A model generated the notes under the pieces. The model was not told the DNA's origin. It made no database searches and worked only from the letters and a program-made list of their open reading frames with translations. From Paraclostridium ghonii (GTDB taxonomy: Bacteria; Bacillota; Clostridia; Peptostreptococcales; Peptostreptococcaceae): 6,000 nt of DNA. Position 1 is the stretch's first letter, and every line of letters starts with the position of its first letter. This document shows, piece by piece, positions 1-6,000 of the stretch. The stretch covers positions 1-6,000 of the forward strand of contig NZ_JAKEDR010000192.1 in assembly GCF_023653455.1 (NCBI RefSeq). Reading direction: 5' to 3'. Made by a program: the position numbers and the translations under genes.

Positions 1-21
1 GATTTAAATACTGTCTATAGT

Positions 22-759
22 TTATATGTTTAACACTTCAACTTCATAACATTCTTCAATTTCATCTTCTTTACTTTTATTTATGATAAAACATTCTAAG
101 CTTAAAATTAAATTGAATATCATAATGACTACAAATCCATATAAAATAGGACTTAATTTATTTCCTATTCCAATTGGAGATGATTTCATATATGCATAAT
201 TAGAATTTATTAAATTATTTATATTAAATATAACTATATGATATAAATTCGTTATAATAAACACATTTTTAAAGTCATTTTTATTCATACCTATTTTTTT
301 TACTTTTAATAAATAAATAGATCCCCAAAATAATAGTATATGACCTATGAAATATGAAAATTGAGTCATATGTGGAAAAACAAATGGGTCTAGACCTGGA
401 AATAATAAAGCTGAAGTTGATCCAAATATTCCCCAATATGAACCCATTTTCATCATAAACTCTCTTTTAAAAATCATTCCTACAGATATTAAAATTATAG
501 CTATCCTACAGTGAAATAAAGGCAATCCTTCCTGTAAAAAATGGTAGTTACCTTTAAAATACCAAATGTATAGTGTTGTTTGCTGAATTAATAATGTTAT
601 TCCAACAAATAATTCAAATAATCTACTCTCTCTTTTTCTATAAATAATAGTTAGTCCCCCTAGTAAAGCTATACATAGTAAAGTTAAATGTACAGCCCCA
701 AAATTAATAAATTTATTTTCTTCTACTGATGTTCTAAAAAAATAATGAATTTCACCCAT
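22..759 (-). CDS. YwaF/TIGR02206 family seven-helix membrane protein (TMEM164-like)
   Basis: This 245-residue protein is predicted to cross the cytoplasmic membrane seven times, at roughly residues 20-40, 48-68, 80-98, 104-122, 133-152, 163-185 and 204-226, and it ends in an acidic tail. The family call rests on recognisable motifs: EGLPLFHCRIA (77-87), a YWGIFGS block (108-114) and FPHMTQFSYFIGH (128-140), which place E77, H83, C84, R85, H130 and H140 within or near the membrane. These match the YwaF/TIGR02206 group, related to eukaryotic TMEM164, for which a lipid acyltransferase activity has been reported. Bacterial members have no settled function, so an enzymatic role is inference. The usual family motif near helix 7 looks divergent here (PIGIGNKLSPILY, 195-207). 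The ATG start is supported by AAGGAG (771-766) six bases upstream. The gene has its own promoter and is separated from the permease gene by a terminator, so it is not part of that operon. The family call is firm and the function is unknown. Confidence 0.85.
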   Translation of the reverse strand: MGEIHYFFRTSVEENKFINFGAVHLTLLCIALLGGLTIIYRKRESRLFELFVGITLLIQQTTLYIWYFKGNYHFLQEGLPLFHCRIAIILISVGMIFKREFMMKMGSYWGIFGSTSALLFPGLDPFVFPHMTQFSYFIGHILLFWGSIYLLKVKKIGMNKNDFKNVFIITNLYHIVIFNINNLINSNYAYMKSSPIGIGNKLSPILYGFVVIMIFNLILSLECFIINKSKEDEIEECYEVEVLNI

Positions 760-793
760 AAATATCTCCTTAAACTGATTTCATCCCTTAAAT

Positions 794-822
794 ATTATAA
801 ATACATAAAATACATTTATCAA
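794..822 (-). promoter_or_regulatory. Sigma-A promoter of the YwaF-like gene
   Basis: On the minus strand, TTGATA (822-817, five of six matches to the -35 consensus) is followed after exactly 17 bases by a perfect TATAAT (799-794). Transcription would start near 787, giving a leader of about 28 bases containing the AAGGAG site. A perfect TTGACA lies just upstream (829-824), but it is 24 bases from the TATAAT and so is unlikely to be the -35 in use. This is the best promoter in the window. Confidence 0.85.
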
Positions 823-826
823 ATGT
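812..826. promoter_or_regulatory. Palindrome overlapping the -35 box (possible operator)
   Basis: The 15 bases form a perfect inverted repeat with 6-bp arms, ACATTT and AAATGT, around ATC. The repeat covers the whole -35 hexamer of the YwaF-like gene's promoter, where a repressor would block RNA polymerase. It is short and AT-rich and could arise by chance. No known operator is recognised. Confidence 0.3.
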
Positions 827-840
827 CAATTTTGTAAGAA

Positions 841-875
841 TTAAAAATACAGGTTTAAAAAACCTGTATTTTTAA
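841..875 (-). terminator. Intrinsic terminator after the permease gene
   Basis: A perfect 16-bp inverted repeat (arms 841-856 and 860-875) encloses a 3-base loop. The core of the stem is ACAGG/CCTGT. In the minus-strand transcript the second arm ends in a U-rich tract (TATTTTTAATT). The hairpin begins directly after the permease stop codon (878-876). Because the arms are symmetrical and A/T-rich at both ends, it could also act on the opposite strand, although no plus-strand gene approaches it. It separates the ABC transporter operon from the YwaF-like gene. Confidence 0.9.
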
Positions 876-3410
876 TTAATCAGTTTCTCTTAAAGCTTCT
901 ACTATACTCGTTTTACTTACATTCTTAAAGCATAAACTTGGAACTACAACTGATATTAATAAGATTATAGGTGATGAAACTAATATAGGAAGTATCCTAA
1001 AACTATAACTAAAAATATCCGCCTTACTAGAAAGCAAATTTACTACACTATAAGTTAGGGGTAATCCTATAATAACTACTACTCCAATAGTTATTAATGT
1101 GTAGTATAAACCTTCAAGTATAATCATCTTTTTAACTTGTTTCTTAGTCATTCCAATGCTTTTTAACATTGATATTTCTTTTCTTCTTGCTACAATACTA
1201 GTTATCATAACATTTGAAAAATTTAATATTCCAATAGTTCCTATTATAAAACTCAATCCATAACCTACTGTTTCATAAGATTTTACCATATCTTCAAATT
1301 CTTTTGCATATGTTTCTTTTGATCGATAATCTAATGTTGGATTATGCTTTATTGATGATTCTAAATAGTATTCTACTTTTTTTCTCGTAATTTCATTATC
1401 AACATCAAACATAGCAGTCATTATAGATTTATTGCTTGTAGTTTTTTCAAACTCACTTGATGGTAAATATCCTGAAAAATTACTAATCTCTCCTATTGAA
1501 TACCCAACATATAAATAAAGAGGAGGATTATCAACAATTGCTAAAACCTCGTACTCTTTTTTTTCACCATTTTCAAAAGGTATAACTACTTTGTCGCCTA
1601 CATCTAAATTTCCTATATTATCTTCATAATAAGATTTTTGAACTATAATGTAATTTCCACTATTAAACTTTTCAACATTTAAATTTCCTTTAATTAAATG
1701 CTTTTCTAAAAGTTCGTATATTCCTTTATCAATTCCATAATACATTCCTAATATTTGATTGCTTTTTTTCATTTTTTTTATTTCTTCGTTTCTATATTCA
1801 CCATCACTATCTTTTAATTCATATAATTTATTTTTCATAGTGCCAGTTAGTGGCATATTTACTTCTCTATAATACATTTTATTTATAGCTTTAACTCCAT
1901 TTATACTTTCAATTTCTTTGCATAAATCATTTGTAACAGCATTTGGATTTTGTGGATCAAATCTCCATCTATAAAAGCTTGAATCTCCTATTGTAAAATC
2001 TGTACCTATAGAACCACTTAAATATTTATCCATATCAAATCCAGATACTAGTGTATATGTGATATTTAAAATTATTATACTTAAAGATAATGATAATATA
2101 GCTATAAATGTCTTTCTCTTGCTTTTAAATATATTTGATACAGCCATTTTGTGTAGTTTTGCTCTATTTGAAGTCTTTTTGATTTTCTTTTTGGAGTTTT
2201 CACTAACTCCACTATATCTTACAGCTTCAACTGGAGATACTTTTGAAGCTATTTTTGCTGGTTTATATGCACTTATAAAAACTGTTATTAATGAAAATAA
2301 TATAGATCCTATGAATATAATTGGATTTGCAGATATTTTTGTATATTCAATCGTTAAAGTGCTCATTATAATTGGCATAAGTACTATCCCTATAATATAT
2401 CCAAACCCCATTCCTATAGGTATACCTATACTTGATAAAATTAAAGCTTGTTTTATAATTATTTTCTTTATTTGTTTTTTTGTTGTTCCTATAGTTTTTA
2501 ATAATCCATAAAATTTTATGTCTTTTACTATTGATATATAAAAAATATTGTATATTATTAAATATCCTGTAAACATTATAAGTAGTACAATTCCTGTAAC
2601 CCCTACTATAGTTCCTAAATCTATACTTGAATTACCTCCCATATATGCCCAGTTAATACCAAAATTCATATTATGCGTTTTAAGCCCACTATCTGTAACT
2701 ATTTTTTCTAATTTCTTTTCTATAAATAAAGAGTTTGAAAAATTCACCGATAACGATATTAATCCAACATCAGTTCTATCTTTCTTTTCTTTTTCTTGAT
2801 TTAAATTTTTAACTGCATTTTTTTCAAAATCTTTTGATGTATATACAACACTATCAAAAGATGTTACATTTCCTTCATAAATACCACTCACTACAAAATC
2901 TTTTTTATATTCTTTTCCATCAACTTTATAAGTTAAATTTATAGTTTGATTTATTTCATAAGGTAGACCTAACATATCTAAAGTTATTGTATCTAGTAAT
3001 ATTTCATTTTCTTTTTTAGGTATTCTACCTTTTATGGATTTGGAAAAAGCATGATTTATATAGCTTTCATCTGCATATTTTATTTCTACTCCTCTTTTAG
3101 CAAATTCTTTGTTTTCTGCCATTGATACAAAGATACATATTGCTTGTTCTTTTATCAATTTATGTTTTTTAATCTTTTCATATTCTTTTGTTGTTAAGTT
3201 TTCAAGAGCTCCATGAAAAGTAGTTCCAACCATCCGAGTAGTACTATATTCGCTTGATTTAATTATACTCATATTTATAGTAAATAAAACTGTAAATAGT
3301 AATGTCGTAAGTGCCACTGCTATTATGGTAAATTTATTTCTACTTTTATTAGACTTAAAACTTTCTTTAGCAAGTTTGTTAATAGATTTTTTATTGTTAT
3401 TTTCTATCAT
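876..3410 (-). CDS. Double-FtsX ABC transporter permease (844 aa, 8 TM)
   Basis: This is the membrane subunit of the ABC exporter whose ATPase is encoded immediately upstream. It is built from two tandem halves. Predicted helices lie near residues 27-50, 267-291, 320-347 and 362-382 in the first half, and 433-456, 714-738, 765-790 and 806-826 in the second. Each half has a large extracytoplasmic domain between its first two helices (about 51-266 and 457-713). The duplication shows in paired motifs: LLKTIGTTKKQIKK (303-316) with MLKSIGMTKKQVKK (748-761), and VSPVEAVR (391-398) with TSIVEALR (834-841). Both pairs are typical of FtsX/MacB-type permeases. The start codon overlaps the ATPase stop codon by one base (TAATG), with GGTGAG upstream, so the two genes are probably translationally coupled. 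Such exporters move peptides, lipids or lipoproteins, or remove antimicrobial peptides. The length and 8-helix layout differ from the roughly 650-residue, 10-helix BceB type, so I do not assign a bacitracin role. The fold is certain and the substrate unknown. Confidence 0.95.
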   Translation of the reverse strand: MIENNNKKSINKLAKESFKSNKSRNKFTIIAVALTTLLFTVLFTINMSIIKSSEYSTTRMVGTTFHGALENLTTKEYEKIKKHKLIKEQAICIFVSMAENKEFAKRGVEIKYADESYINHAFSKSIKGRIPKKENEILLDTITLDMLGLPYEINQTINLTYKVDGKEYKKDFVVSGIYEGNVTSFDSVVYTSKDFEKNAVKNLNQEKEKKDRTDVGLISLSVNFSNSLFIEKKLEKIVTDSGLKTHNMNFGINWAYMGGNSSIDLGTIVGVTGIVLLIMFTGYLIIYNIFYISIVKDIKFYGLLKTIGTTKKQIKKIIIKQALILSSIGIPIGMGFGYIIGIVLMPIIMSTLTIEYTKISANPIIFIGSILFSLITVFISAYKPAKIASKVSPVEAVRYSGVSENSKKKIKKTSNRAKLHKMAVSNIFKSKRKTFIAILSLSLSIIILNITYTLVSGFDMDKYLSGSIGTDFTIGDSSFYRWRFDPQNPNAVTNDLCKEIESINGVKAINKMYYREVNMPLTGTMKNKLYELKDSDGEYRNEEIKKMKKSNQILGMYYGIDKGIYELLEKHLIKGNLNVEKFNSGNYIIVQKSYYEDNIGNLDVGDKVVIPFENGEKKEYEVLAIVDNPPLYLYVGYSIGEISNFSGYLPSSEFEKTTSNKSIMTAMFDVDNEITRKKVEYYLESSIKHNPTLDYRSKETYAKEFEDMVKSYETVGYGLSFIIGTIGILNFSNVMITSIVARRKEISMLKSIGMTKKQVKKMIILEGLYYTLITIGVVVIIGLPLTYSVVNLLSSKADIFSYSFRILPILVSSPIILLISVVVPSLCFKNVSKTSIVEALRETD

Positions 3411-4090
3411 TACTTACTCACCACCCTAGATACTATCTTACCATCTTCTATTCTAATTACTCTATCAGCCATTTGTGATATTTCTTCGTTATGAGTAATC
3501 ATTACTATAGTCTGATTGAATCTTTTGCTCATAGTTTTTAAAAGACCTATAACATCTTGACTTGTTTTACTATCTAAGTTTCCCGTTGGCTCATCGGCAA
3601 GTATTATTGAAGGCTTGGTTGCAAGCGCTCTAGCTATAGCTACTCTTTGTTGTTGTCCTCCAGAAAGGTTGTTTACTAAGTTGTGTATCTTATCTTCTAG
3701 TCCCAAAGTTTTGATTATATTATCTACATAATTTGTATCAACTTTATTTCCATCAAGTTCAATTGGAAGAACTATATTTTCATAAACATTTAATATTGGT
3801 ATTAAGTTAAATTGTTGAAATACAAACCCTATACCCCTTCTTCTAAATATTGTAAGCTCATCATCATTTAATTTAAATATTTCATTATTATCTATAATAA
3901 CTTTTCCTTCACTTGGTCTGTCAAGTCCTCCTATCATATGAAGTAAGGTGCTTTTCCCGCTACCAGAAGTTCCAACTATAGAAACAAATTCACCTTCATT
4001 AACTTCAAAATTTATTCCATCTAATGCTTTTACTAAGTTCTCATCTCTTCCATAATATTTTTTTAAATTTTCAACTTTTACTATTTGCAT
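3410..4090 (-). CDS. ABC transporter ATP-binding protein, LolD/MacB/BceA type
   Basis: This 226-residue cytoplasmic ATPase powers the adjacent FtsX-type permease. All nucleotide-binding elements are intact: Walker A GTSGSGKST (40-48, K46), Q-loop Q92 in FVFQQFNL, signature LSGGQQQR (142-149), Walker B ending in D166 with catalytic E167, D-loop NLD (171-173) and switch H200. The sequence around ADEPTGNLD and FNLIPILNVYENI is characteristic of the MacB/LolD/BceA subfamily, and the length is normal for it. The ATG is preceded by a consensus AGGAGG (4101-4096) five bases away, one of the strongest translation signals in the window. The stop codon shares one base with the permease start. Because the permease is a fused double unit, the complex is probably two ATPases with one permease (inference). 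The gene lies 108 bases after the kinase gene, and that gap holds possible control sites. Confidence 0.98.
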   Translation of the reverse strand: MQIVKVENLKKYYGRDENLVKALDGINFEVNEGEFVSIVGTSGSGKSTLLHMIGGLDRPSEGKVIIDNNEIFKLNDDELTIFRRRGIGFVFQQFNLIPILNVYENIVLPIELDGNKVDTNYVDNIIKTLGLEDKIHNLVNNLSGGQQQRVAIARALATKPSIILADEPTGNLDSKTSQDVIGLLKTMSKRFNQTIVMITHNEEISQMADRVIRIEDGKIVSRVVSK

Positions 4091-4142
4091 TTTCTCCTCC
4101 TAAACTTCCCTTTTTATATTTACACCTTAAATATATCATCCA

Positions 4143-4191
4143 ATTCTAACAAACTAATGTCACAAATATAACAGATTTGATATATTTGATA
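4143..4191 (-). promoter_or_regulatory. Candidate operator/promoter region of the transporter operon
   Basis: The gap between kinase and ATPase genes holds a perfect inverted repeat, CAAATATA (4163-4170) and TATATTTG (4181-4188), with a 10-bp spacer. Overlapping it is a direct repeat of ATTTGATA (4175-4182 and 4184-4191, period 9 bp). Next to it lies an imperfect dyad, TAACA-N6-TGTCA (4147-4162), followed on the minus strand by a possible -10 box TAGAAT (4148-4143). No good -35 is present, which is typical of promoters that need an activator. In BceRS-BceAB-type loci the regulator binds a dyad at this very place, upstream of the ATPase gene. The sequence patterns are observed; the regulatory role is inferred. 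The dyad lacks a GC-rich stem and a T-run, so it is unlikely to be a terminator. Confidence 0.45.
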
Positions 4192-4198
4192 AAAGTTT

Positions 4199-5230
4199 CT
4201 ATGAAAGTACAAATACAGAAAAAGTTGATCCCTCTCCTAATCTTGATGAAACCTTTATATAGCCGCCTTGAAGACTTATTATTTGCCTACTAAGGTATAA
4301 TCCTATTCCTACCCCTTCACATTTTCTAGAATTTTTACATCTATAAAATCTTTGAAATATATTATTTATTTCATTTTCTTCAATACCTATACCATTGTCC
4401 GTTATATCAATTTTTTGGAATATTTCATACGAAGTTACATTTATACTTATATTGCCTCCTTTATGCGTATATTTAATTGCATTTTCTAAAATATTTACTA
4501 AAGCTTCTTTTGTCCATTTATTGTCAATTGATGCCGTTATTGACTCTTCACATTTTACACTTAAATCTATTTCTTTTTGTTGTGCATTTAAATAAACTTC
4601 TTGTACAGCTTGTATTATAGTTTTATTTAAATTCTCTTTATTTTTAGATGGAACTATTATTCCATTTTCTAGCCTAGACATTTTTATTAGTGATTGGATT
4701 AAAAAATCAAGTCTCTCTGATTGATTTTTTATATCAAATAGAATTTCTTTTTTATAATCGCTAACTTCTTCATTTTCAAGTAATAATTGACTATATAATA
4801 ATATATTTGATATTGGAGTTTTTGTTTGATGTGATATATCAGCTACCAGTGATTTAACTTTATTTCTTTCTATTTCTACTGATTCTTTATTAGACTTAGT
4901 AACTTTTATATACTTAAACAATTTACTTTCTAATGAGGAAAGCATAGTTTCATCATACGTTTTAATGATTTTTTCTTCATTTATTGCTAAATCAAGCATA
5001 TCATCTAAAATTTCAAATACTCTTAATATTTTATTGCTAATTACATATACAAATATTATTCCTAGTAAAAATATTAATACTATAAATATTAAACTAATTT
5101 TTATAACTTCTTGTGAAGTCATCATTTCAAACGTAAGTATAAAACTAATAAATAAGACTGTAATAATGGTTAATATTGTTAAAAATACTATATATGTTTT
5201 TTTAAATGAATTGGGTTTAATATTATTCAT
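4199..5230 (-). CDS. Sensor histidine kinase with minimal extracellular loop
   Basis: The kinase has 343 residues when started at the ATG at 5230. That start has GGTGAT (5240-5235) four bases upstream and overlaps the regulator's stop by eight bases. A GTG at 5242 would add four residues but is less convincing. Two helices (about 12-35 and 45-65) are joined by only about 8-10 extracellular residues, so there is no periplasmic-type sensor domain. The linker (66-126) shows no clear HAMP domain. The HisKA motif DISHQTKTPIS places the phosphorylated histidine at H134. The HATPase domain has its N box (N246, N250), G1 DNGIG (278-282), F box F292/F295 and G2 GVGIGL (306-311), all intact. It should phosphorylate the regulator encoded just upstream. 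This layout resembles intramembrane-sensing kinases, which often take their signal from a partner transporter; here the neighbouring exporter is the obvious candidate, by inference. Confidence 0.95.
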   Translation of the reverse strand: MNNIKPNSFKKTYIVFLTILTIITVLFISFILTFEMMTSQEVIKISLIFIVLIFLLGIIFVYVISNKILRVFEILDDMLDLAINEEKIIKTYDETMLSSLESKLFKYIKVTKSNKESVEIERNKVKSLVADISHQTKTPISNILLYSQLLLENEEVSDYKKEILFDIKNQSERLDFLIQSLIKMSRLENGIIVPSKNKENLNKTIIQAVQEVYLNAQQKEIDLSVKCEESITASIDNKWTKEALVNILENAIKYTHKGGNISINVTSYEIFQKIDITDNGIGIEENEINNIFQRFYRCKNSRKCEGVGIGLYLSRQIISLQGGYIKVSSRLGEGSTFSVFVLS

Positions 5231-5924
5231 TCTTATCACCACTTATGAAAGTATAACCTATCCCATATACAGTTTTTATAAATTTATGTTTTGAATTTTT
5301 ATCTTCTATTTTTTCTCTTATTCTTTTTATATTTACAGTTAATGCATTTTCATCTACATACTCACTTCCATCAGTCCAAACTTTATCAATTAATTGTTCT
5401 CTTGTTAAAACTTGATTTTGGTTATTTACTAATGTCTTTAACAACTTTTGCTCTGTTTTACTTAAGTTTATTTGTGTATTTGATTTAAAAAACTCCATTT
5501 TTTCAAAATCTAATTCTAAATCTCCTATCTTTATTTTATTATTTCTATTATTCCCTTCACCTCTTCTTAGCGCAGCCATTACTCTAGCTCTTAAAATCAT
5601 TAAACTAAAAGGCTTTGTTATATAATCATCTGCTCCTAGCTCTAATCCCGTGACTATATCTACTTCAAGATCACATGCGGTTAAAAATATTATTGGAATA
5701 TTCGAAAATCCTCTTATCTCTTTACAAAAATCAAAACCATTTTCGTCTGGAAGGTTTACATCTAAAATTATTAAATCTAATTTTTCCCTTTTTAAGATAC
5801 TTCTCCCTTCTTTTATATCAAATGCTTGTTTTATACTTATGTCACTTTGTCTTAAAGTTAGCATTATCCCTTTATTTAAAGTAACATCATCTTCTATTAT
5901 TAAAATATTTTTTACTCTTCCCAT
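5223..5924 (-). CDS. OmpR/PhoB-family response regulator
   Basis: This 233-residue DNA-binding regulator is the partner of the kinase encoded directly downstream. The receiver domain (about 5-118) keeps all key residues: the acidic pair E11/D12, phosphoacceptor D55 in LIILDVNLPDENG, T82 and K104 in ITKPF. The C-terminal winged helix (about 129-228) has the typical LSKTEQKLL, LTREQLIDKVW, VNIKRIREKI and TVYGIGYTF segments. The ATG start has AGGGGG (5934-5929) four bases upstream. The last bases overlap the kinase start (ATGAATAA), so translation is probably coupled. The domain order, length and residues are standard, and the family assignment is secure. The target genes are not shown by the sequence; the transporter operon downstream is the likely one, and autoregulation is possible. 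Confidence 0.98.
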   Translation of the reverse strand: MGRVKNILIIEDDVTLNKGIMLTLRQSDISIKQAFDIKEGRSILKREKLDLIILDVNLPDENGFDFCKEIRGFSNIPIIFLTACDLEVDIVTGLELGADDYITKPFSLMILRARVMAALRRGEGNNRNNKIKIGDLELDFEKMEFFKSNTQINLSKTEQKLLKTLVNNQNQVLTREQLIDKVWTDGSEYVDENALTVNIKRIREKIEDKNSKHKFIKTVYGIGYTFISGDKNE

Positions 5925-5962
5925 AATTCCCCCTAATTAACAATTATTTTTTTACTAATCTA

Positions 5963-5997
5963 TTTATATTTTAACCTTGTCTTTACGCAATTTACAA
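5963..5997 (-). promoter_or_regulatory. Weak candidate promoter of the two-component genes
   Basis: Two overlapping weak options lie 39-74 bases before the regulator start on the minus strand: TTGTAA (5997-5992) with TAAAAT (5973-5968), spacer 18; or TTGCGT (5990-5985) with TATAAA (5968-5963), spacer 16. The upstream half also reads as a loose direct repeat, ATTGTAA then ATTGCGTAA (5998-5983). The region touches the window edge, so the true promoter may lie further upstream. Confidence 0.3.
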
Positions 5998-6000
5998 TAA

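Noticed and set aside
824..829. Perfect TTGACA as the -35 box of the YwaF-like gene
   Set aside because: It is 24 bases from the TATAAT, while TTGATA at 822-817 has the ideal 17-base spacing.
2059..2799. Two plus-strand open frames (2059-2511 and 2548-2799) with hydrophobic translations
   Set aside because: They lie wholly antisense to the permease gene, mirror its membrane helices, have no convincing ribosome binding site and resemble no family I know.
876..4090. Naming the transporter BceAB (bacitracin) or LolCDE
   Set aside because: The permease is too long and has 8 rather than 10 predicted helices for BceB. It is a single double-length unit rather than separate LolC and LolE, and the host appears Gram-positive without an outer membrane.
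4175..4191. ATTTGATA as a shared regulon motif of the transporter gap and the YwaF-like promoter
   Set aside because: The same octamer, on either strand, appears inside coding regions (for example near 2033, 4726 and 5815), so its occurrence is not specific in such AT-rich DNA. Only the arrangement in the gap is noted.
5231..5242. GTG start of the kinase at 5242
   Set aside because: The ATG at 5230 has a well-placed GGTGAT upstream, whereas choosing the GTG would place that site inside the coding sequence. The difference is only four residues.
4395..5940. Several short plus-strand open frames opposite the kinase and regulator genes
   Set aside because: They are antisense to well-conserved domains, have low-complexity Ile/Leu/Phe/Ser-rich translations, and lack their own translation signals.

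Overview
The window is very AT-rich, with AT-rich synonymous codon choice and strong AGGAGG-like ribosome binding sites. This suggests a low-GC Gram-positive anaerobe of the Clostridia, probably Peptostreptococcaceae or Clostridiaceae. That placement is inferred from composition and gene style only. All five credible genes lie on the minus strand, so transcription runs from high to low coordinates. No RNA gene, insertion sequence, CRISPR array or phage element is visible, and coding density is high.

Reading in the direction of transcription, the first unit is a two-component system: an OmpR-family response regulator (5924-5223) whose last codons overlap the start of a sensor histidine kinase (5230-4199). 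A gap of about 108 bases follows. It holds a perfect 8-bp inverted repeat with a 10-bp spacer, a weak candidate -10 box and a consensus Shine-Dalgarno. Next comes an ABC exporter: a LolD/MacB/BceA-type ATPase (4090-3410) joined by a TAATG stop/start to an 844-residue double-FtsX permease (3410-876). A 16-bp perfect hairpin immediately after the permease stop codon terminates this unit.

Downstream is an independent gene (759-22) for a seven-helix membrane protein of the YwaF/TIGR02206 (TMEM164-like) family. It has its own clear sigma-A promoter (TTGATA-17-TATAAT), and a small palindrome overlaps its -35 box. The gene ends just inside the window.

The regulator, kinase and transporter are most simply read as one sensing-and-response module. 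The kinase has almost no extracellular domain, the transporter carries two large extracytoplasmic domains, and the regulator probably controls transporter expression. Such modules in Firmicutes often respond to antimicrobial peptides or envelope stress, but the ligand and substrate cannot be read from the sequence. The permease topology (8 helices, 844 residues, two outer domains) differs from classical BceB. I see no wholly new system. The most interesting points are the permease architecture, the intergenic dyad, and the YwaF-like protein with a conserved His-Cys-Arg core.
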